From Tissierella simiarum (GTDB taxonomy: Bacteria > Bacillota > Clostridia > Tissierellales > Tissierellaceae), in assembly GCF_018917865.1 (NCBI RefSeq), contig NZ_JAHLPM010000001.1, forward strand, positions 430,700 through 494,699: a stretch of DNA of 64,000 bases. Reading direction: 5' to 3'. The position numbers were made by a program, and so were the translations under genes. The notes beneath the pieces were generated by a model that saw nothing but the letters and a program-made list of their open reading frames with translations, did not search any database and was not told the DNA's origin. Position 1 is the stretch's first letter, and each line of letters starts with the position of its first letter. Shown here piece after piece: positions 36,399 through 44,534 of this stretch.

Positions 36399-37019
36399 TT
36401 AATTTATCCCTGCCCTTTCTCCTTTGAAATCTGGCATTGTATCACCTTGTGAATTATTTATATCTTTTTTATTTATTACATTGTAAATAGTCATACAGAA
36501 GATTTTGAAGTCAAGAAGAAATGATTGATTATCTACGTACCAAACGTCATATTTAAACTTTTCTTCCCAACTAATTGTATTTCTCCCATTAACCTGAGCC
36601 CATCCAGATATTCCAGGTATGGCTTCATGCCTTTTCATTTGTTCTGATGAATAATATTGAAGATATTGAACCAGCAATGGTCTTGGTCCTATAAAACTCA
36701 TTTCTCCACGAATTATATTAAGTAGCTGTGGAAGTTCATCTATGCTTGTCTTCCTTAAAAACGAGCCAACCATTGTCATTCTTTCCATATCGGAAAGTCG
36801 TTTATTATCACGTTCAGTCTCAACTCTCATAGTTCTAAATTTATAGACTCCAAATATTTTTGCATCTTTTCCAGGTCGTTTTTGATTAAATAAAACTGTC
36901 CCTTTTGGATCTTCTATTTTTATTGCTATAGCAGCAATCATCATGATAGGTGACAAAACTAGTAACAATATAATTGCAAAAATAAAATCTAATATCCTCT
37001 TTACATATTTTTTATACAT
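36399..37019 (-). CDS. Phosphosugar transferase, PglC/bacterial sugar transferase family
   Basis: 206 aa, starting glycan assembly by transferring sugar-1-phosphate to undecaprenyl phosphate. The N-terminal reentrant hydrophobic helix (about 9-32) is followed by EDPKGTVLFNQKRPGKDAKI, YKFRTMR, the catalytic region FLRKTSIDELPQLLNIIRG, and MSFIGPRPLL. It is the small single-domain form, matching PglC. It ends two bases before the acetyltransferase start, so it is the first biosynthetic gene after the regulator. Confidence 0.92.
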   Translation of the reverse strand: MYKKYVKRILDFIFAIILLLVLSPIMMIAAIAIKIEDPKGTVLFNQKRPGKDAKIFGVYKFRTMRVETERDNKRLSDMERMTMVGSFLRKTSIDELPQLLNIIRGEMSFIGPRPLLVQYLQYYSSEQMKRHEAIPGISGWAQVNGRNTISWEEKFKYDVWYVDNQSFLLDFKIFCMTIYNVINKKDINNSQGDTMPDFKGERAGIN

Positions 37020-37135
37020 TTATGCACAACCTCCAAAAGGTTTAATTTTACATTACTACAAATCATCTATTCCAACAGTTTATACGCAAATTTCTCTAAT
37101 TGCCAAGCACTTAATAACTACATCCTACCAATCAA

Positions 37136-37768
37136 CTACCCACCAAAAAATCTAACTACCCTATCCTCATCATATCCTACTTCTTCTAATCTCTTCCTTA
37201 TATCATCTTCATATGTATAGCTTGTAATTACTATCGCGTCATGATTGTATTCTTTTATTTCATCACGAGATATAATTTTATGCCCTAATAATTCTTTGTT
37301 CCATTTCTCTGGATTATCGTCTACAATAGCTTCTACAGTAATATCACTAGGCTGTCTGTCTCTTATGACACCCAGTATGGTTTCTGCTACTTCTCCAGCA
37401 CCGTATAATAGTATGTTTTTATATCCTTTATTTTCAATATCTTGAAGAAATTTTTCTACATTTTCTTTAGCTAGTTTGTATAGGTCTAGTAGTTCTCTAA
37501 GGTAGCTTATAAGTAAATAATTTTTTCTATTAATTCCTTGTGGTGTAATTTTATATTTTACTGTTTTGGCTGATATATATTCTCTTATTATATAGCCTTT
37601 TTCCTCATAATCATTAATATATACATTGATCATGGAAGGTGCTGCATTTATTAAGTCAGCTAATTCTTTTTGTGTTGTGTCTTCTTTATTTTCTATATGT
37701 TGTAATATTGCCAATTCCTTTAGCTGTAAAGTTGGCGTAAAGAATTTAATATCCTTTATAAAATCCAT
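37136..37768 (-). CDS. Winged-helix regulator fused to a nucleotide-binding Rossmann domain
   Basis: 210 aa at the head of the polysaccharide locus. Residues 15-80 are a winged HTH (ELAILQHIENKEDTTQKELA, SMINVYINDYEEKGYI, KITPQGINRKNY). A linker helix leads to a Rossmann-like half with YGAGEVAE (122-129) and VDDNPEKWNKELLGHKII, as in sugar-nucleotide or CoA-binding modules. It probably senses a nucleotide-sugar and tunes the locus. Its promoter carries the palindrome at 37786, suggesting autoregulation. The 116 bp to pglC hold no clear terminator. Confidence 0.8.
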   Translation of the reverse strand: MDFIKDIKFFTPTLQLKELAILQHIENKEDTTQKELADLINAAPSMINVYINDYEEKGYIIREYISAKTVKYKITPQGINRKNYLLISYLRELLDLYKLAKENVEKFLQDIENKGYKNILLYGAGEVAETILGVIRDRQPSDITVEAIVDDNPEKWNKELLGHKIISRDEIKEYNHDAIVITSYTYEDDIRKRLEEVGYDEDRVVRFFGG

Positions 37769-37785
37769 TAATCCACCTTCCTTTA

Positions 37786-37815
37786 TTCATTCGATGAACG
37801 AACGATTATATTATA
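37786..37815 (-). promoter_or_regulatory. Promoter and palindromic operator of the polysaccharide locus
   Basis: Palindrome TTCATTCGATGAACGAA (37786-37802; symmetric core TTC.TTC...GAA.GAA) lies at the expected transcription start. Overlapping minus-strand TATAAT boxes are at 37805-37810 and 37810-37815. No good -35 is visible, consistent with activator dependence. Confidence 0.5.
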
Positions 37816-37976
37816 TCATTTTTTGGAAAAAATAAAAGGGTATATTGTCTTATTTTGTTATTTTTTATTGAATTTCATAAGCGATCAAAAATATCTATAA
37901 ATGTTTCTATGAAAAAAGAACACTTATATATTACAAAGTGTTCCTCTCCATTTATTAATCTCCTATTAATCTATAT

Positions 37977-39230
37977 TTATACTCTATCTTTGTTTGCTAA
38001 ATCGTATATACTTGTAAGGGCTATATCACAAACTGCTTTCACTTTATTAGGGTCTACTTTTTCCCAAGTATCTTCTGGACTATGGTAGTATATATCTGAT
38101 GGCCCCCATATCCAAGTAGTTGGAACTCCTGCTTTAGAAAATCTTCCTGAATCTGGTGTTCCTAAATCACAGGAACCTAAATCTATATGGTATCCTAGTT
38201 CATCGGCAGCATTTTTCACATGATCACATAACCATTTTGAAAGTTTTATCTTTTCATCTGGCCAGTTTCCGTTTTCTATAATCCAAAGTGAGCTTCCTGC
38301 TCCTACCATATCTAATTCAAAAGAAGCTTTTATTTTATCTAGTTCATCTTTATGCTTTTTAACGTATTCCAAAGACCCAATGGATCCTAGTTGCTCTTCT
38401 GCTCCTAATGAAACTATTTCTATAGTTCTCTTTGTTGGCATATCTTTAAGAAGTCTTGCTATTTCCATCATTATAACTGTACCTGAACCATTATCGTTGG
38501 CTCCAGGTGTTCCTACAGAATCTCTATGTCCATAGATAAGAATTTTTTCATCTGGCAGTTCTGTACCTAATTTTATACCTCTAACATTTTTAGATTCTCT
38601 CTTTCCATTAAATGTATTAGAAAACATCTTTACCTTTTTATTTCCTTTTTCCATCTTCCTTAATATTTCTTCCCCACTATCTCTTCCTACTACTAATGCT
38701 GGAATTGGATTTGGTTCTATTGGAAGAAATCGTTTTTCAGGATCAAATAGTCCAGTTTCTAAAGTAGTGACAAATATCCAAGGTTCAAAGTTTATTAATA
38801 TTACTCCCTTTGCTCCTTTTTTTGCAGCTAAACTTACTTCATGCCAAAATTGGTCTTTTTCTGTTTCCTTATCTCTATGAAATATTACTATCTTATCTTT
38901 CACACATAAATTTTCAAAATCTTCTTCTCTGCCTATCCCTGCAAATACAAGTTCTCCTTCAACTCCTGTATCTTCTGTAGATGTAGAATATTGCATAGCT
39001 CTTGTTTCATATCTTTTTCCATTTAACTCAATATAAGATTCTATTTCTTCAAAAGCATCTATAATAAAGGTTTCTTCTACAACTTCTAATCCAGATTCTT
39101 GAAAGGCAGTTTTTACAAAGTCGGCAGCTTTATGTTCTCCTTCACTTCCTGCAAAGCGACCACCAAAACCTGAAAGAGTCTTTATATCTTCTAACATTCT
39201 TGTAGCATTACTTCTTTGAACTAGTATCAT
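37977..39230 (-). CDS. M28 family zinc aminopeptidase
   Basis: 417 aa, no signal peptide, so cytoplasmic. It has a PA-domain-like insertion (about 90-205) and the M28 di-zinc site. H235 lies in YGHRDS, bridging D246 in GANDNGSG, E278/E279 in GAEEQ with the general base, D307 in ELDMVG and a C-terminal histidine in IYYHSPEDTW. It cleaves N-terminal residues from peptides. It stands alone; ribosome site GGAAGGG precedes the ATG. Confidence 0.9.
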   Translation of the reverse strand: MILVQRSNATRMLEDIKTLSGFGGRFAGSEGEHKAADFVKTAFQESGLEVVEETFIIDAFEEIESYIELNGKRYETRAMQYSTSTEDTGVEGELVFAGIGREEDFENLCVKDKIVIFHRDKETEKDQFWHEVSLAAKKGAKGVILINFEPWIFVTTLETGLFDPEKRFLPIEPNPIPALVVGRDSGEEILRKMEKGNKKVKMFSNTFNGKRESKNVRGIKLGTELPDEKILIYGHRDSVGTPGANDNGSGTVIMMEIARLLKDMPTKRTIEIVSLGAEEQLGSIGSLEYVKKHKDELDKIKASFELDMVGAGSSLWIIENGNWPDEKIKLSKWLCDHVKNAADELGYHIDLGSCDLGTPDSGRFSKAGVPTTWIWGPSDIYYHSPEDTWEKVDPNKVKAVCDIALTSIYDLANKDRV

Positions 39231-39293
39231 TTAAGTATCCCTTCCTTTCGATTTTCTCTTAAAATATAATTAAGCAAGGTTCATGCCAAAAAT

Positions 39294-39338
39294 AAAGTAG
39301 TATCAATCTAAGAGTTCATCTTGAATAAATACTACTTT
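39294..39338 (-). terminator. Terminator of the truncated gene at 39398
   Basis: AAAGTAGTAT and ATACTACTTT arms enclose a 25-base loop with a small internal stem. TATTTTTGG follows on the minus strand. Confidence 0.6.
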
Positions 39339-39397
39339 AAAAATTAAGTATGAAAATTTGTAACCTTTCAGTAACATACTATGATACTTTTACGTTC

Positions 39398-39512
39398 CTA
39401 TTCATCTTTTAAACCATATCTTTTCATCTTCTCATGTTGAATGTCTATTGAATAATCTTCTGAATTTACAGCCAATGCAATACTCCATTTAGTTCCCTCT
39501 ATTGGTGCAAAG
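39398..39512 (-). pseudogene. 3' stub of an unidentified gene cut by an IS200/IS605 end
   Basis: About 37 codons, APIEGTKWSIALAVNSEDYS and on to a stop at 39398. PIEGTKWSI resembles the end of a sensory Cache domain, but this is weak. The stub begins exactly where the IS-like end starts (39513), and a matching terminator lies downstream. The 5' part is missing. Confidence 0.45.
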
Positions 39513-39560
39513 CTGAAACTCCCACAGCTAAAGCAGTGGGGTTCTTAGGTACTGTATAGA
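39513..39560 (-). mobile_element. Right end of an IS200/IS605-family element (remnant)
   Basis: Contains the hallmark hairpin CCCACAGCTAAAGCAGTGGG (39521-39540) followed by GTTCTTA, as found at the end of tnpB-bearing IS605 elements, in minus-strand orientation. No tnpA or tnpB frame is present. The next 280 bp hold only a short protein-like stretch near 39700-39790 (about 35 codons) that I do not recognise. Confidence 0.6.
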
Positions 39561-39928
39561 TTTCTTTAATACTCTCACTATATTTAATATAGTTACAACA
39601 TATTAAAACTATCTATTTTCCCTAAAACTTTCACTATCAAGCAGTTCTATAACCACATTAGCGATAGCATAACACCCGTTTCAAGACGCTTTTGTATTTA
39701 TATTTTTATATTCCCAACTACTTTTAATTCTTTCTATTTCCTTGTTATGCAATTCTTTGAAACTGTCAAATGTTTCAATACACAAATCTCTATCTATCTC
39801 TTATTGTAACATAATATTGTTGTTTTTTGTCACATTCTCTCATATTTAAATAGTTCTCCAGATGGTATGTATTTTGCAATTAACATTAAACTGAAATAAA
39901 TAATTACAATTTAAAGGAGGTAAAAATT
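39561..39928. other. Gap between the IS remnant and the APC permease
   Basis: Probably leftover IS-internal DNA up to about 39830, then the permease leader. AAAGGAGG precedes the TTG start at 39929. I could not settle a clear promoter. Confidence 0.4.
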
Positions 39929-41287
39929 TTGAGTAATAATTTAAAGAAGGAATTATCTCTATCTCAAGTCATAGCCATGGCTGCTGGTGGTATGATTGCA
40001 GCTTGGATGGTTGAAATCAAGTATTGGTTTGCATTAAGTGGTACTGGAAGCTTCTGGGCTTTGGCTACTACTGCTGTTCTCGTTTTACCATTAGCTTTTG
40101 TTTATTCTGAAATGTCTGCTATGCTTCCTTTTGCTGGAGGAGCAAATATCTGGATTTCTAATGCTTTTGGCTGGGATTTAGGCTGGTATTTTGACTGGGC
40201 ACAACTTCTGCTTTACGTTCTTGCTATGCCTACCGTTTCATATGGCATCGTTACAATGACAAATTATTTTTATCCTTTAACTTTTTTTCAAACTAAAGTA
40301 GTAGCCTTAGCAGTACTTATACTATGGTTCTTTATGACCAATAAGGAAATTAAGATATTAGGAAAAATTCAAAATTTTTTATTTTGGATTATGATTGTCA
40401 CTTCTATATTCGTTTCCGTAAACTTAATAACTAGCGGTCAATGGAATATGTCCAACTTAAGACCTTGGTTTCCTAAAGGTTTTTCAGGATATAGTGCTGC
40501 TGTTGGTATATTAATATTTAAATATATTGGCTTCGACCTTATACCTCAACTTTCAGAGGAAGCTAATTTCCCAAGAAAAGATCAATGGAAAGCTTATATA
40601 GGAGCTATTGGAATTACATTTTTAATCTATGGACTTGCAATTATCAGTAATGGCGGAATAGTTTCCGCTGAATGGATATCGAATATAGACATTGTAGATC
40701 CTAGAGTTGCGGACTTAGTGGGAAAGCATTGGCTTGCTGTAATAGTTGTGATCGTTGGAATTTTAGGTACAGTAACTACTTTAAGTGGATTCTGGCTAAG
40801 TGCTTCTAGATGTTTATATGGTGCTGCTCAACAAAGACAATTATCTCCTATATTTACAAAGATCAATAAAGATGGACAACCTTATATAGGCAATATAGTA
40901 GTTGGAATACTTGCAATTTACTTTACAGTCTTTGCACCAGAACAATGGGTAGAATATATTTACACTATTTATTCTTTCGTTGCTGGAATAGTTTATACGG
41001 CAGTAGTTTTAGCTTTTCTTACTCTTAGAAAGAAACATCCTGATTGGGAAAGGCCTTTTAAAGTAAAAGGTGGTACTCTAGTAGGGCTAGCTGCTCTTAT
41101 ATTTACTTTATGGGTTATATATGCTTCCCTATCAGAAATCTCTGCATCTTCATTATTCTTATTAGCAGGATATTTCCTTTTAGGAGTATTTTTCCACTTA
41201 TATGCTAAAAGAATGCAAAAACTAGAGCCAGAGAAATGGAAACCAATTGTACTTGGACCAAAAGATATCGGGAAATCACATATATAA
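39929..41287 (+). CDS. APC family amino acid/polyamine permease
   Basis: 452 aa with 12 membrane segments, starting at TTG behind AAAGGAGG. The family's opening (SLSQVIAMAAGGMIAAWMVE) and LPFAGGANIWISNAFGWDLG correspond to the substrate-binding unwound helices. FKYIGFDLIPQLSEEANFPRK is the APC motif region after helix 6. Secondary transporter in the cytoplasmic membrane, importing an amino acid or amine with H+ or by exchange. It is monocistronic with a strong terminator. Substrate not predictable. Confidence 0.88.
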   Translation: MSNNLKKELSLSQVIAMAAGGMIAAWMVEIKYWFALSGTGSFWALATTAVLVLPLAFVYSEMSAMLPFAGGANIWISNAFGWDLGWYFDWAQLLLYVLAMPTVSYGIVTMTNYFYPLTFFQTKVVALAVLILWFFMTNKEIKILGKIQNFLFWIMIVTSIFVSVNLITSGQWNMSNLRPWFPKGFSGYSAAVGILIFKYIGFDLIPQLSEEANFPRKDQWKAYIGAIGITFLIYGLAIISNGGIVSAEWISNIDIVDPRVADLVGKHWLAVIVVIVGILGTVTTLSGFWLSASRCLYGAAQQRQLSPIFTKINKDGQPYIGNIVVGILAIYFTVFAPEQWVEYIYTIYSFVAGIVYTAVVLAFLTLRKKHPDWERPFKVKGGTLVGLAALIFTLWVIYASLSEISASSLFLLAGYFLLGVFFHLYAKRMQKLEPEKWKPIVLGPKDIGKSHI

Positions 41288-41323
41288 AATAATACCTGCC
41301 TAGCTTCGGCAGGTATTATTTTA
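41285..41323. terminator. Bidirectional terminator
   Basis: Perfect 16-bp arms TAAAATAATACCTGCC and GGCAGGTATTATTTTA, loop TAGCTTC, between convergent genes. The right arm overlaps the end of the 41316 gene. Confidence 0.85.
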
Positions 41324-41633
41324 TAGCCTTTAAATGAGCAATATTCTCCATATTTCTAGCCGTTACAATTTCTACGGCAGTTAAATCTCTTCTTATATTA
41401 TTAACCGTTTCTAAGACCTGTGCCATATCATGAGTTAATTTATTATGTTCAGCTCTATTTATTTCTGACTTGTCCAATAGCATATTAAGTAGTGACTCTA
41501 GTTCTTTTTGCTGTGCCTTTATTAATTCCGTATCTGTTTTCAGATCTCTAATTTCCTTCCAAATAGGACTCAATTTTTCATCTAGCTTTTCGTCCAAAAG
41601 TTTCCCTATGGCTTCTAGTATTTCCTTTTCCAA
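41316..41633 (-). CDS. Small coiled-coil protein of unknown function
   Basis: 105 aa from TTG behind AAGGGGG. It is almost wholly charged helix: LDEKLDEKLSPIWKEIRDLK, then heptads of Leu/Ile with Glu/Lys up to residue 100. It has no membrane segment or catalytic motif. Proteins of this type are common in Bacillota without known function. It may multimerise or bind a partner. Monocistronic. Confidence 0.65.
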   Translation of the reverse strand: MEKEILEAIGKLLDEKLDEKLSPIWKEIRDLKTDTELIKAQQKELESLLNMLLDKSEINRAEHNKLTHDMAQVLETVNNIRRDLTAVEIVTARNMENIAHLKAIK

Positions 41634-41780
41634 TTTTATTCCCCCTTAGTCCGATTTTTTCGTTATCATTATAATATACTACTTATATTTTAAATAAAAG
41701 AACATTCATTCTACTTTTATTTTTTATTTCTTGTTTTCTTTAAATATGTTATAATCTTTAAAAGATATGGCAGAAAGGTT

Positions 41781-42473
41781 GTGGGAGGCTTGAAAAAGAA
41801 AAGTAATTTTAAATATTTTCTTATTGGTATTTTAGCTCTTATAGTTGTATTGATTTTTATTAATTTTGATAAGATTAAATTTACTATAGGTATGATAAGC
41901 AGTTATAGTAAGTTTAAAAATAAAGAAGATATAACAAACGTTGATGATGTTGATGATAATAAAGAACTTATTGTGGAAAACCCTTTATTAAAAGTTATAG
42001 AAAAGGAAGAATCTGTGGATAAAGAAGATAATTCTGTTGATGCTGTTGATAATTCCAATAATAATGGTGAATCTAATAAAAATGGAAAACCTGGAGAAAA
42101 GAAAGATGCTATTGAAGAAAATACCAATGGTAAATCATATATATCCATTGTGTCTGAATATAACAGCAAATTTGAATCTTTACAAACTGAATTTGAAGGC
42201 GATTTAAATGCTCTTATTAGCAAAGGTTATGCTGAGTATAAAGCTGGAGAAATTTCTACTGCTAAATTAGCCAACAAATATATATCAGAAGGAAGTAAAC
42301 TTGAAAAAGAAAGTGACAATAAATTTTATGCTGTTTTAAAGGAAATGGAAGAAGAATTAGAGGATAACGGCCATGACACTTCCATTACAAAAGATGTAAA
42401 AAGTTATTATGAATCCTTTAAAAGTACAAAAAAAAACAAGCTTTTGACTAAGGGAAAAAAATATATGGATTAA
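41781..42473 (+). CDS. Membrane-anchored protein of unknown function
   Basis: About 230 aa. One N-terminal membrane helix (roughly 12-32) is followed by an acidic, Asn/Asp/Glu-rich linker (50-115) and a helical extracytoplasmic domain (120-230). The topology is N-in, C-out. The start is ambiguous: GTG 41781 has AAAGG two bases upstream, while TTG 41790 has GGGAGG one base away and AAAGG eleven bases away. Family not recognised. It faces the D,D-carboxypeptidase gene convergently, so a wall-related role is conceivable but unproven. Confidence 0.6.
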   Translation: MGGLKKKSNFKYFLIGILALIVVLIFINFDKIKFTIGMISSYSKFKNKEDITNVDDVDDNKELIVENPLLKVIEKEESVDKEDNSVDAVDNSNNNGESNKNGKPGEKKDAIEENTNGKSYISIVSEYNSKFESLQTEFEGDLNALISKGYAEYKAGEISTAKLANKYISEGSKLEKESDNKFYAVLKEMEEELEDNGHDTSITKDVKSYYESFKSTKKNKLLTKGKKYMD

Positions 42474-42477
42474 ATAT

Positions 42478-42519
42478 AAAATAGAAGGATTAAGAGTATT
42501 TTTCTCTTCCTTCTATTTT
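42478..42519. terminator. Bidirectional terminator
   Basis: AAAATAGAAGGA and TCCTTCTATTTT, 12-bp perfect arms, between convergent genes. Confidence 0.8.
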
Positions 42520-42542
42520 TTCATTTTTAATAAATATAATTC

Positions 42543-43406
42543 TTATAATGACCAAATCTTCTTTAAGAACTTACCTACGGGATTATAGCTCCAGTCTATT
42601 ATTTTTTCCATGTCTTCAAATACAGTAATATCATCTTTCGATTTTAGGACTACTCCAATACGTTTTCTGCCTCCTCTCTCATAAAAAGCTACTAGGCACT
42701 TACCTGCTCCATCTGTATATCCAGTTTTTCCTCCTACACATCCATTTCTATTTAATAATACGTTAGTATTATCTATAACAAAATCAATTTCTTTGTTTTC
42801 AGTTTTTATATAACTGCTTTCTTTGTTAATTGCCTCCATTAACCAAGGGTAATCATAGGCCTTTTTAGCTATTAATGCTAAGTCATAAGCTGTGCTATAA
42901 TGATTATCATTAGGTAAACCTGATGGATTTTCAAAATGAGTATCTTTCAAGTTCATTTCCCTAGCCTTTTCATTCATAAGTTTTACAAATTCATCATTAC
43001 TTCCTGAAATATTTTCCCCTATCATATAGGCTATATCATTAGCTGAATATATTAACAAAGCATCCATGGAATTTTCTGCAGAAATCTTTGTCCCTACAGG
43101 CAAAGATAACTTTCTAGGTTCTTGGAACTCAGCATTCTTACTATAAACTAAAATATCCTCTGGGGATTTATTTTCTTCCAAAAGAATAGCTGTCATAAGC
43201 TTAGTAGTACTTGCAGGATACATTTTTTCATGTATGTTTTTTGAATATATTATCCTCCCTGTTTCTCCATCAATAACTATTGCAGCTTCTCCTTTAATAC
43301 TAGGTTGATCATCTCTAGCAAATAAAGCTATAGAAATCGGTATAATTATAATTAATAATATTCCTAAACTAAACTTACTTTTCTTTTTTCTTTTCCTTCT
43401 TCCCAT
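42543..43406 (-). CDS. D-alanyl-D-alanine carboxypeptidase (DacF/PBP5 type)
   Basis: 287 aa. GGAGG lies eight bases before ATG 43406; the ATG at 43421 overlaps that site. A membrane-spanning signal/anchor (about 12-32) precedes the serine penicillin-binding domain. Catalytic S66 and K69 are in YPASTTKLM, S121/N123 in YSANDIAYM and the KTG triad at 227-229 in GGKTGYTDGAGK. It trims the terminal D-Ala from peptidoglycan stem peptides outside the membrane. The C-terminal PBP5 beta domain is missing, as in short sporulation-type relatives. Confidence 0.9.
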   Translation of the reverse strand: MGRRKRKKKSKFSLGILLIIIIPISIALFARDDQPSIKGEAAIVIDGETGRIIYSKNIHEKMYPASTTKLMTAILLEENKSPEDILVYSKNAEFQEPRKLSLPVGTKISAENSMDALLIYSANDIAYMIGENISGSNDEFVKLMNEKAREMNLKDTHFENPSGLPNDNHYSTAYDLALIAKKAYDYPWLMEAINKESSYIKTENKEIDFVIDNTNVLLNRNGCVGGKTGYTDGAGKCLVAFYERGGRKRIGVVLKSKDDITVFEDMEKIIDWSYNPVGKFLKKIWSL

Positions 43407-43530
43407 TCTATGTACCTCCATCTAGTATATAACTAAGTTAGATTATATTAAATTTATATAATTTATTTGTTAATTATTTATAAATCATTTCTTAAGATAT
43501 CTTTAATATTTACTAATCACATGATAAAAA

Positions 43531-43556
43531 CTCTTAGCAGTGGGGCAAGCTAAGAG
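43531..43556. repeat. Hairpin in the dacF-XRE intergenic gap
   Basis: CTCTTAGC and GCTAAGAG, 8-bp perfect arms, 10-nt loop, followed by CTTTTATAA. Could be a terminator for leftward or rightward transcription. Confidence 0.45.
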
Positions 43557-43576
43557 CTTTTATAAATAATGTAAAA

Positions 43577-43633
43577 GAGTATAAAATTATGGAGATATTA
43601 GAAAATAACCTACTTTCAATATCTTTTATACTC
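43577..43633. repeat. Long two-part inverted repeat
   Basis: Outer arms GAGTATAAAA / TTTTATACTC (10 bp, perfect) and inner arms GATATT / AATATC make one 57-nt stem-loop. Could be a terminator for the possible small ORF at 43659, a small RNA, or a mini-element. Confidence 0.4.
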
Positions 43634-43658
43634 AGATACTAAAAAACAATATTAATTT

Positions 43659-43823
43659 TTATAAAGTAATCATCTTAAAAATATTAGATACTTTCTTGTT
43701 TAAAAATCTATCTCTTTCCAAGTTATTTTTATCTAAATGTACCATAGTGGTTCTATCTAATATTATAGCTCCATTCGGTCGATTGTCAATAGTATTTTGA
43801 ATTTTTTCGTCTTTTTGGTGCAT
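43659..43823 (-). CDS. Possible small ORF divergent from the XRE regulator
   Basis: 54 codons, ATG to TAA, with mixed composition (…NRPNGAIILDRTTMVHLDKN…). There is no recognisable ribosome site upstream of the ATG, so it may be a remnant or untranslated. The structured repeat at 43577-43633 lies just past its stop. Family not recognised. The rest of the 530-bp gap shows nothing more. Confidence 0.25.
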   Translation of the reverse strand: MHQKDEKIQNTIDNRPNGAIILDRTTMVHLDKNNLERDRFLNKKVSNIFKMITL

Positions 43824-43939
43824 TATATTATATAAATATACTAAAAATGCTATGTTCTATATTATAAGTATTTAAGATTTCATAGTATAAAAACTACTTT
43901 TCATTACACAAAATAACTATAAAAATAAGGGTGAATAAA

Positions 43940-44374
43940 ATGTCTTTTGGTAATAGACTGAAACAACTAAGACTAGAAAACAATATGACGCAAGAAGACC
44001 TATCAAAAGATTTAAATGTTTCTAGGGCAACGGTAGGCAGATATGAGACCAACGAAAGATTTCCAGATAAAAATATATTAAAAAATATAGCAGATATTTT
44101 TGATGTATCTATTGATTATCTTCTTGGAAGAACTAACATTAGAGATACAAATTTTATCTTAAAAGAAGCTGCATATGAAAAATATTTGAAAAATAATATA
44201 TGTAAAGAAATTGAGAATGAAGTAATGGAAAGATTATTGCTAGAAGGTATAATAAATGCAAAGGAAAATATACCTAAAGAAGTAATAGAGAATATTGTAA
44301 AGTATGGAATAGATGCTGCAATAAAAATAGCCAAGTTAGAAAATGAAATAAAACAAAATCATAATAAAGAATAA
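43940..44374 (+). CDS. XRE-family (Cro/CI HTH) transcriptional regulator
   Basis: 144 aa. AAGGGTG nine bases upstream supports ATG 43940 over GTG 43931. The N-terminal helix-turn-helix (about 4-62: FGNRLKQLRLENNMTQEDLS, LNVSRATVGRYETNERFPD) is followed by a helical C-terminal region probably used for dimerisation. It stands alone, with no phage genes around, so it is more likely a chromosomal regulator of the SinR/Xre sort. Target unknown. Confidence 0.85.
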   Translation: MSFGNRLKQLRLENNMTQEDLSKDLNVSRATVGRYETNERFPDKNILKNIADIFDVSIDYLLGRTNIRDTNFILKEAAYEKYLKNNICKEIENEVMERLLLEGIINAKENIPKEVIENIVKYGIDAAIKIAKLENEIKQNHNKE

Positions 44375-44499
44375 CCATTCTTAGCTTTTCGCCTTCTTTT
44401 TCCATTTGGAAAAATCTAATTATTGTAATCATCCCAAAATTATTCATAAGATTGCTACTGCTATGGCATCCAATTCCATAGTTTGATAAAAAAGACATT

Positions 44500-44534
44500 A
44501 AATAGGCAAATTGAGATATTTTAATTGCCTATTT
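44500..44534 (-). terminator. Terminator of the DHHW/MBOAT genes
   Basis: AAATAGGCAA and TTGCCTATTT arms. The right arm contains the TAG/stop of the 44529 gene on the minus strand; AATGTCTTTTTT follows. Confidence 0.75.

Noticed and set aside
37786..37802. Reading the TTCATTCGATGAACGAA element as a TetR-type site with a nearby TetR gene
   Set aside because: No TetR gene is present; the adjacent winged-helix protein is a better candidate.
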